From contig NW_026947503.1 in NCBI RefSeq assembly GCF_034190915.1, forward strand, positions 20,542,532 to 20,606,531: a stretch of DNA of 64,000 nucleotides, read 5' to 3'. Position 1 is the first letter of the stretch; the number at the start of each line of letters is the position of its first letter. The DNA comes from Cavia porcellus. Its lineage: Eukaryota; Chordata; Mammalia; Rodentia; Caviidae. Positions 55,458-64,000 of this stretch are shown in pieces. The position numbers and the translations under genes are program-made. Below the pieces are notes generated by a model. It made no database searches, was not told where the DNA came from, and was given only the letters and a program-made list of their open reading frames with translations.

Positions 55458-57977
55458 GGAATCTTATTTTTGACTCACTAACATCATGGTTTGTTCTATA
55501 AACATTACAGAGAAATCAGACACAAAATTTCCTTTTTCTTAATTTTTAAGACTCTCCATTTGGCCCAAAGATTTAACCTTACAACCCTCCCTGACTGCTA
55601 TCACCATATGAAAAGAAGTTAATTTGCATTTAATTCACTACCTTTTGAAGACAGGACCATTAAGTGTAAATAGATTCTATTTTTCAAATACTCCTAATAG
55701 TTTACTCCCGTAGTATGGGTTCCCCACTTGCAAACTGTAAATGTCATAAACTGGATTTTTCTTGTTTGAAATAGGTTTACTAGGGAAAAATATAAACTAC
55801 AAGATGTCTCTCTCATTTTTGCCTCAGACTGATTCATTACAGACTACCTACAAAGATACCAAAGGCTCTTTACCTCTGCAAAAAGAAGCTAATTTTTTTT
55901 TGTTTTCTTACTACCCAGAAATGTATTGAGAAATAAAGGTTTGTCTTTAAAAAAAAAAAGTTATAGTCACTAGCCTAAATAGAATGAAAATGTGTAAGAA
56001 GTGCATAGTTTCAGCATTCCTTTTGCTTATGAATTATAGCAAAAGAACAAAGACGGTGAACAACTGACAGTAGAAAAAGAAGCAACTGTGGAGGAAAGGG
56101 AAAGAAAAAGAGTAAGAATGTGAAGAAAATTCTGTCATACAGCATTCAGTACAGAAGGATGCCCACTTGTTCACATTACTTAGCCTCCATATGTCCATTT
56201 CCTCATTTCAGAAATGTCAATTTACTGGCCCTGAATGAGGCATTCCATTTGTCTTTTTTAAAAAGCTGTGTTATTAATTATTGGAAGACAAGGATATGAT
56301 TTATTCTGATAAACATATCCCAAAGATACTGAGAAAATGCTACAATTACAAGAAAAGATATACTACATAGCAATAATGAATTTTACATTATTTTTCAAGC
56401 AGAAAACAGCATTTTACATAAGTGGATCTTGGTTGATAAACCTAAAAGTTTTAGCAGTTTCCACAACACTTTAATCCAGATTTCATTTAAAGTGTCTATC
56501 ACCCAGAACTTAATACAGACAAAAGCAAATTGAACACAAATGAAAAGGACTTACTCAGAAAAACCAACACATATCTTCAGGGCCCTGAGCCAAGTGGGTA
56601 AGAATAGGTTTTGCGTGAAATACTCACAGACTGATATGTTCATACAGGTCAATAAGCAGATTAAAGAAGACGCTACAATGCTGGCTAAAGCTAAAACATG
56701 AAATCAGAAAAGAGAACTGGGGCAGCCCAAGATAAGCAAGCATTAAAGCACTCAGGTATTCTATGCTGGCTGAAGACCACAGGGGTCCTACTAAACATTA
56801 CTCCTGTTCCCAGGATAATACATCAACTTACACCCAATCAAAATGAGTTATGTCTCAGCACCTGTAGAGATGAAGGCCTCCATCACAGGCATTCACATTG
56901 TAATGTATATGGCAGTCATGGTTTAGGTCATTTTACATTCCCATTTTTTATTCAAACCCACTTTTGTTTAAGTGTCCAATCATACCCTTCAGAGCAAGTC
57001 AGCCCTGTTTCCTAGCTCCAACAAACAGCTGATTTCTAAAGCAACCATAGCAACTGGTTTAGAATGGCCATGTAACAGTTATTCTCCATGAACCAGGAGA
57101 AATCTAACTGGGGACTTTCGGCAAACAATTTCCTTAGGAGAACTGTAACTTTCTTCCTGTATCCCTCTTGTTCTATAAACACTGTCATTTCTGAAATTCT
57201 TGTTCTATAAACACTGTCATTTCTGAAACACTGTCATCCTGCAAATGATGAAGCAGATTTTGTCCAAAAGGAACACAAAGTTCCAAGACAAGGATGGCAG
57301 AATTAAGACAGCAAGAGAAGTCAAGTGCTCAATGCTAATCACTGATCACAAGAGACACTGTCTAGATCCAATTAACATCTGGATTTTTCCATACTGTGAA
57401 ACAATAAATCTCATTTTACCTAAATTTGCCTCCTTCAAGCTATCCAACTTGTAGTCAAAGGTATCTCAGATGGCCATACTGCTCCTTCTGCCCTGTGTGC
57501 TGAAGTCTTCTAAGACCTCTTGCGGTTGGCAACTAACAATGTTACAGACAGCGTTTGCTGGTCAGTCTATTTCCTTGAGTAACAGTGATCTGCGGGAGTT
57601 CCCCTCTCCCTCCACAATGATGATTCACAGCATAAACAGAAAACAAAAGTTTACTAAAGCCATTAAAATCATTAATTAGCGTAACAATCTCATCTGTTCA
57701 AAAGCAATTTATTTTTAAAAGTGAAAATGAAATAAATAGTCTCAGTTGACAATAAAAATGAACTGAGGTGAGGGGCACAAAATATTCACACAAATTTTGT
57801 TTTTAGTTACCCTACACAGACATAAAGGAAAAATTTCCTAAGGTTAAATACAAGAACCATCCCTGAAGAAAGCAAAGTACTTACTTTCTAAGAACCCCCT
57901 AGCAGTAACTATCCATTAGCAATCAAACACAAATAATTACAAATTAGTTTACCAGCACAGAATAAAGCAAGTTTCTA
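55458..57977. other. Unassigned sequence with a 32-bp duplication
   Basis: About 2.5 kb with few repeats. A 105-codon plus-strand frame (56698-57015) and others have no recognisable domain. Contains the tandem duplication at 57166-57229. Confidence 0.45.
57166..57229. repeat. 32-bp tandem duplication
   Basis: TCTTGTTCTATAAACACTGT plus CATTTCTGAAA occurs at 57166 and again at 57198, essentially exact. A partial third trace, ACACTGTCAT, follows at 57228. Confidence 0.96.
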
Positions 57978-58365
57978 TCTTAGTTTGTTTGGGTTGCTGT
58001 AACAGAAATACCATAAAGTGGGTAACTTTGGAATAATTACACTTTCTTTGTCAGGAGTCTTTAACTACTAGTAAGTCCAAAATCAAAGAACCATCAGATT
58101 TGCCTGGTACAGCTGTGCTTACTAATTCATAAATGGTGCTCCTCACACTGTAGAAAAGTGAGGAAATCTCTTAAACTTTCTTTATAAAAACACTAATCAT
58201 ATTCTAGATTAGAATAACACAGGCAGAGCCTTAATGTGCTAATTACAGAGTAACTCACATCCCAAATCCCAAATCTACCTAACACTATCATCTTGAGGAT
58301 TAAGATTTCAACACAAATTTGGGGAAGAAGAACACAAATATTAGGGCCAAAGTGTTATCTAAACT
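57978..58365 (-). mobile_element. MLT1/MST-like MaLR LTR, reverse
   Basis: On the plus strand 'cttagtttgtttgggttgctgtaacagaaataccataaagtgggtaac' is the antisense of the LTR 3' end (..GGTATTTCTGTTACAGC..). Then 'gtaagtccaaaatcaaag', 'tttataaaaacactaatcatattc', 'acctaacactatcatcttgaggattaagatttcaacacaaatttgggg' follow the expected order to the LTR 5' end at about 58365. Confidence 0.78.
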
Positions 58366-59582
58366 TTTCCTTCTTCATTCCTCATGTAAATTTCAGGGAA
58401 AGGAGTTAATTAGTAAAGAAGACTGGTACTGATATGAATATAAAGAAAGGAAAAGAACGAGTCAGTGGATGGACAGAGGAAGAAAAGACCAGGTTTTCAA
58501 CACTGTAATTAGTTACAGAAGTGCTTTTCAGCTATTACATGTCTACACAGAATGATCATCAATCTACAGAACAAAGAAAGGAATATAAAAATGTCTTAAG
58601 TCTCTAGATCCTACTAAAAAATCAGGTCATTTGACTACATTATCCATGTCAAATGCTACTGTGTTAGCCAGCTGGCTGAATTCCTAGGCAAAAATCAGCC
58701 TTACTATCATTCTGAAGACATTCATTAAATATCCTAGAAAAACTGCAAGAATTTAATGTTTTCTATCACACAATACAAAAATTATAATTTCAACCCATAT
58801 GTTTCCCCCTTGTGATTTACATGTGAAATTATGTATTTATATATTTATATTATATATTAATAATGTATTTATATATTAATGTATATATAATTTTGCCCTT
58901 ATGGCAAAGTAGAAGGGGAACTGATGATTTCTACTACCCTTTAATCCAATAACTGAGTATTCCCACCTTCTAGTATTTCTGTCAGAGAGATACTACTTTG
59001 GATAGTGTGGATTAGTCCATTCTGTCACACTTACTACTCAAAGCACCATACCTCTCTCAGCACAACTACAAGGTACAATCTATACTCAGAAAGCTTTCTG
59101 TAACAGCCAAACATATTAGTGACACTGACACTACAAAAGAAAAAAAGAAAAAAAAAAGCAGCTCAGAAAATTACAGCTTGATTCCCACGCACACACAGAC
59201 ATGCACTGTTGCTACCCTGGCATCAATACCCAATAAAATTGCCCAGTCCTGTCCCTAGGCACAGTCTGCCAGGCTGACAAAACAGGTGATAGGTAAATGC
59301 CTGTTGCACAAAGATGAAAAGAATTCCACAGGAGTACAAGAACAGCTGAGTAAGAACTCAGGAACAACTGAAGTCAAATCTAAGAAGACAATAAGCTCTC
59401 TCTCAACTCTAGAAAGGGGAAGATGATACAGCAGCTGCAATTTCAAGACAAGAAGGGTGCAAGTACAGGCTAAAGTGCTAGTCACATGACTATAGTAAAA
59501 TGCTCCAATCAGACAGTCCTTAGTGGGATCAGAAATAGGTAGCAGTCCAAGGAAATAATCAATCAAACACTAAAATTGCTTT
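58366..59582. other. Unassigned sequence with AT-rich patch
   Basis: A TATATT/TATTTA-rich tract at about 58835-58890. A 103-codon minus-strand frame (59255-59566) has no recognisable domain. Confidence 0.45.
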
Positions 59583-59599
59583 AAGAAAAAGCAATACAG

Positions 59600-59686
59600 G
59601 GCTAGGGATTTAGCTCAGTGGCATGAGCACTTGCCTAGCGAGCACTAGATCATCAGTTCAATCCCCAGTACCAAAAAAAAAAAAAA
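59600..59686 (+). repeat. Young ID-type SINE with target duplication
   Basis: Head GGCTAGGGATTTAGCTCAGT, B-box-like CAGTTCAATCC, tail A15. Flanked by AAGAAAAAGCAATACAG (59583-59599) and AGAAAAAGCAGTACAG (59687-59702), one base different. Confidence 0.95.
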
Positions 59687-59702
59687 AGAAAAAGCAGTAC
59701 AG

Positions 59703-60479
59703 TACCTCAATCCTACAGGATCAAAAGTTGTTGTGTTCTTTCTCTTTCCCCTGAAGAAATCTTTCAAAAATAGCAATAATCAAATTTGTAGAGAAAAAAT
59801 ACCAAATTTTTATAAGTAATATCCATGAGAAACTACACTTTTATGTCTTTGTTGGAAGGTGTATCAACAGCAGTCACTCCATGCCACATCCTGAGTAAGA
59901 AAGGTAAAGTTCAATTATAGCTGAGAATGTGGCTAGGGCATGCATGCTCCTGTTTCAATGTTTATGCTGCAAGTAGTAACTAAGGAGTTTATAGTTACAC
60001 CGCTTAGCAAGGCACTGAGTTGTAGCTGCATACATCTCCTGTGTCAAACTGATCAAATTCTTCATGGCAATAGGCAGAGGATTCAGACATCTCCCGGACA
60101 AGAACACCCAGATGCCAAACAATTTATGTAAAGTGTCTAAGTAGCTTATGGGATATTGCTCGGGTTCAATAAATAACAGTATAACTTCTATTATAAGAAT
60201 GAACCTTCAGTTCATTTCCTCTAATCAAACTTTATCTATACCATGTTGTAGGTTTTCTTATACATATAGACATAGTTGACTAGTACTGTAATCAGAAAAA
60301 GCCCATTAAAATGATAAAATATTTAGAATTATCTGGACATAACCACCTTAAACAACTGAATTTAATACAAAATATGCATAGGCTAAGTATAAACTCATGG
60401 TTCTTAGATAAACTCAAAACTTATTCTCTAAAATGCCTAGGTTCTGTCTTTTTAAAAGTTGGACCTACTCAAGCATAGT
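59703..60479. other. Unassigned sequence
   Basis: Nothing recognised. Confidence 0.4.
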
Positions 60480-60656
60480 CCCACTATACTTATGGCTGGG
60501 ATCCCTATAACCACAGGGACTTCAGAGGATGAGTTTGAGACCAACCTGAACAACTTAGAAGACCCTATCTAGACATAAAAATTTTTAAAAGGGGATGTAG
60601 CTCAGCAGTAGAGTACTTGTTTAGCATGTACATGGCTCTAAGTACTTCCCCACAAA
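60480..60656 (+). repeat. B1-ID dimeric SINE, diverged
   Basis: A degenerate B1 unit ('ggctgggatccctataaccacagggacttcagaggatgagtttgagaccaacctgaacaacttagaagaccctatct') is followed by an ID unit ('ggggatgtagctcagcagtagagtacttgtttagcatgtacatggctc'). Confidence 0.82.
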
Positions 60657-60714
60657 AGAGTGTGAGAATCACACATTTTGTTCAACAAACACAACCTACC
60701 AACTACAAGCCAAG

Positions 60715-60870
60715 CACTGGTTCTATGAATTATGAAGGACTTTGGCTTTCACACTGAGCCAGAAACCATTGGAGGGTTTAAAGTACAGTACATGATCTGA
60801 CTTCAGTTTTATCAGAGTTTGGGATGGGAGAGTGGAAATAGAAAAAGCTATTATAATAAATCCAGGCAAG
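60715..60870 (+). repeat. Ancient mammalian interspersed repeat, same family as 36835-37105
   Basis: 'ggactttggctttcacactgagccagaaaccattggagggtttaaagtacagtacatgatctgacttcag..gctattataataaatccaggcaagaaataatagtg' keeps the block order of a common ancient mammalian repeat I cannot name. Confidence 0.55.
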
Positions 60871-61385
60871 AAATAATAGTGCTAGATAATTCTTTTTGCA
60901 GCGGATTTGATATATGTTAACAGCATGACTGGGCTATACACAAACAGCCATTAGTTGAAAATCACTGTTCTAAACAATATACTTGAAAAACACAAAAATC
61001 CCGTTTAATTTCAAATCAAAAATTTTAATCACTGTAATGAAAATTATAAATTTATTAAGATTAAAGAAAGTCTTGGACTATAAAGACATTTTACTCAAAA
61101 TGGTTCAAATTGTTTTCCTCTTTATTTCAATTTTCCAAGGGCCTGCTGGTACACTAGTGCTCAGCAATTTGGACTAAAATCCCAACACCTTACAAAGCAA
61201 CTGTCCCAGGAAAAATCCGTTACTTCAGATTAAAAAGAAAAAAAAAATCATTATTCTTATTTAAGTATTAGTTTAATTTTACTACATTTAAAAGCAAAAG
61301 GTGAATGAAAATAAGCATGTGAATTCAGCACTCCTATGTACAGCAGCCTAAACTCTAGGCATTTATATAGCAGTGGATAAAACAG
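60871..61385. other. Unassigned AT-rich sequence
   Basis: Nothing recognised. Confidence 0.4.
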
Positions 61386-61392
61386 GCAGAGC

Positions 61393-61504
61393 GGGGCTAG
61401 GGATTTAGCTCAGAGGCATAAGCACCTGCCTTGAAAGCAGGTGGTTGTGAGTTCGATTCCCGGAACCGATAAAAATGAAAAAGAAAAAAAAAAAAAAAAA
61501 CCAC
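61393..61504 (+). repeat. Young ID-type SINE with target duplication
   Basis: Head GGGGCTAGGGATTTAGCTCAG, B box GAGTTCGATTCCC, tail GATAAAAATG..A18. GCAGAGC flanks it at 61386-61392 and 61505-61511. Confidence 0.94.
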
Positions 61505-61511
61505 GCAGAGC

Positions 61512-64000
61512 TTCTTGGTCCCATACTACTTCCATCCTTGTCACCAGACTGGAAAGCCAATAGAAAGCAGTAGTTGCACAGTGCTCACTCTGGATTTAGT
61601 ACCATGAGAACCTTTGTGAGGTTACACTACGACTTATGCATCATCATTTGTGCAACTAAATACCCTAGAAGAAAAAAAATAACACCATAAGCACCTAAAA
61701 GTACATGCATAATAGCTGAGATCATTTCCTAATAGTAATAAAAAAGATAATACCAAAGAGAGAAAAACTAATTTAAACATGGGGGTTTAACTGAAAAACT
61801 ATTTTCTCAAGGTGTAGAAACAAAAATGTTCGGCAGTATTATATGAAAATATCGCCTGTTTATCTTTCACAACTATTCTAACACCTATTTCACTAGGATG
61901 CTGGAAAACCCCTGGTATAACATCTACTGCAAATATAGGAATAAACATTTTTGTTATCACTTTCCTACATATTAGGAAAGACAGCTGTGCTTAATTAGAT
62001 GCTTAAATGTTGAACACACATTATCAATACCACCTTACCACAAAACAAAAAGACTAAAGTTCTGTACTATTTCAGTGAAAACTAAATATTCGGTTCTGTC
62101 TTTATTTCATTCTATTACTACACATTCAGTCAAGGAGTCCACACATGAGAACTATTCCTGTCATATCCCTTAAATAGGTATTTTGAAAGGTTTTTAATTT
62201 TTTATATATTACAGTAGGAAACATAGCACAACATGTGACTATATCTATCAGTTTTACACAGTTTTCACCCAAAATTCACTCATTTTCACTGAAGCTTTTA
62301 CAGAGACTTAAGGGGTTAGTTTGTTTTTGTTTTATTTTTAACTGTGGGACCAGCTTTAATAAGGATCGACTGAGATAAGAGATAAGGAACTTGAAATGAC
62401 CCACAAACCCCCAAATTCTGAAAAACAAAACAAAATAGTATGAAACAAAAGTAGAATTTAACTTTGACTATGTCCTGATAATGTCACCATCCCACTTCTC
62501 AAGATTTTAAAGAATACAAAACCCAGTAAGATCAAACTTCCCTTGAGTTTCAGAACTACGATAAATCAACATCCTGGCAACTCAAAATGGATACACGATT
62601 TATTTGCTCTCAGGAGTCCATCTACAGACCATAACCAGACTCCCAAAACAAAACAAAACTTATCCAGGTCTTCTCCTTATATGCACATTTACTGTTAAAC
62701 AATTCCACATCCACTGGTAAAAGAACACATACTTTAAACCACAGTTAAAATACTTATTTCTAAAAACTGTGGAAGGAAAAGGGAGACTGCATTCCTTGGC
62801 CTCTGTATCTTCCCATTTGGATTTTAAAATATTTTCTGGAGCCACTTTCTTCTTTGTCGACTCCCAACTTCACTGCTAAGACAACCTTACCGGCTATTCT
62901 TCACTCGAAGGAAAGAAAAAAAAGGAAAAGAAAAAAAATTCTTAAATACATTTAGCTGAAATAAATAAATCCTCTGGAGTAAACTACCATCTGTTTTTCC
63001 AATGCCTTATACCCTTATCTGAGCTAACATACTTTTCTGGGTATTCTGTAAATAAATCCAGAGGTAGACACAGTTTCTACAATTTACCAAGAGTTACCAA
63101 TCCATTAAGTCACTTGAGAATCTCCTCTATAGCTATCGTCCTGAGTTTGCCTTTGGTTGGGGCTTTGTTTTTAAAGGGCAGAGCAGGAAATGGGGGGGGG
63201 GGACCCACAGAGTCCTTTGCCTCCCCTCATCTTTCCCCTCCCCCTCCAGCCACCCCAAATGACTGTGAGAACTTCCTGCAATGGGAACACTATGAATAGG
63301 GCCTGGCATGCAGATAGGAAAGATAGTGCAAGACTAAGAACACTCTGAATAAAGCTTCTATGCAGCCATGAAATTAAAGAGATTCAGGAACAACACAAAG
63401 GGCCTGGCTATTTAATGGATTCAGTCTTTTATTTTACAGTATAATTAGGCAGCATACAAATAAAAAAGCCTTTTCCAAGGAGCTGGACCCGACTAACAAG
63501 GCCAGATGAGTCTCCTCTACATGCTAGCCACTTCTCCCTTGAACTGATGCTGTTCTTACACTTAGACAAACACTGCAGGAAAAAGCTGACCAGATATTAT
63601 AATTAATCCACTCTCTTGAATAAGTACAAACTATTTCTTACCTACAGATGAAAAAATAACTTGGTGCCTTCAAATGTGCTTCCTTTAAAAGTTCCCATAC
63701 ACAATTAATTTTAGAAACAGTATCCAAACAGGGTTAGACTAACTTTTTCACTCTACAAAATTCTACATATTTCACACTTGCTTCTTGAAAAATGTTTTTA
63801 AACTCTGCCTAGCTTTATGAATAACAAAACATACCATATCTCTCAGATGGGCAATTGTTTTAACCCAAAATGCACTCTAGATCAATGACATCTTGAGACA
63901 CAATACTCAAAAATCAAATAGCAAGTGACATTTTCTTTAATGCGGTTGACTATAGATACCTGAGAGAGATATGAAGGATACCTGAGAAAACAGCATTTAA
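61512..64000. other. Unassigned unique-looking sequence
   Basis: About 2.5 kb to the window end with no recognised transposon. A G11 run lies at 63192-63202 beside a C-rich stretch (63220-63255). A minus-strand GCCGGTAAGG at about 62884-62893 looks like a strong splice donor, but no exon could be supported upstream of it. Confidence 0.45.

Noticed and set aside
62884..62960. Possible exon on the minus strand ending at a GTAAGG donor
   Set aside because: Upstream text is a long A/T-rich pyrimidine tract with no clear acceptor or coding frame, so the exon cannot be supported.
100..64000. CRISPR arrays, bacterial operons, phage genes, riboswitches
   Set aside because: None are expected or seen. 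SINEs, LINE remnants, MaLR LTRs and microsatellites show the DNA is mammalian. The tandem repeats found have no spacer structure.

Overview
The window is ordinary mammalian nuclear DNA: AT-rich, intergenic or deep-intronic, and almost wholly built from interspersed repeats of different ages. I found no convincing protein-coding exon of a host gene, no functional RNA gene and no CpG island. The open frames of 60-190 codons are nearly all chance frames, frames through SINEs, LINEs and minisatellites, or (one case) a decayed LINE ORF1. The host looks like a rodent that is not a mouse or rat. Many young SINEs carry an ID-type tRNA-derived head (GGGCTGGGGATTTAGCTCAG, later a GAGTTCGATCC B box, then an A-rich tail often beginning GATAAAA). 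They are mixed with 7SL/B1-like SINEs, B1-ID dimers and MaLR LTRs, and I saw no B2. A beaver-like or other non-murid lineage is possible, but I cannot fix the species.

Layout. 0-10 kb: microsatellites, MLT1/MaLR LTRs, an L2 fragment and an old L1 3' end. 10-20 kb: many SINEs, a MaLR LTR with 5-bp target duplications, an ERV-type LTR, and a ~975-bp poly-A retroposon (18798-19772) with a 57-bp VNTR and a repeated T-rich 3' part. 20-31 kb: L2/MIR fragments, an L1 whose two parts lie in opposite orientation and which is split by a solo LTR with a clean 5-bp target duplication (27938-28274), and another MaLR LTR. 31-43 kb: a Tigger-like DNA transposon, SINEs, an old L1 fragment and a perfect 43-bp inverted repeat (39837-39932). 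43.6-47.6 kb: a minus-strand L1-derived element with a 5' region, a broken ORF1, a long 3' UTR and a poly-A tail but no recognisable ORF2, i.e. half-L1 (HAL1)-like. Its 3' UTR has a ~390-bp tandem duplication. 48-64 kb: SINEs, MIR, MLT1, short tandem duplications and long stretches of non-repeat-looking sequence.

The most interesting items are the VNTR retroposon, the HAL1-like element, a short sequence motif shared by their 3' ends, and the perfect hairpin. The only working parts visible belong to mobile elements: SINE Pol III boxes, LTR TATA and poly-A signals, and the ORF1 remnant. Boundaries given for old repeats are approximate and rest on remembered family consensus, not on a search.
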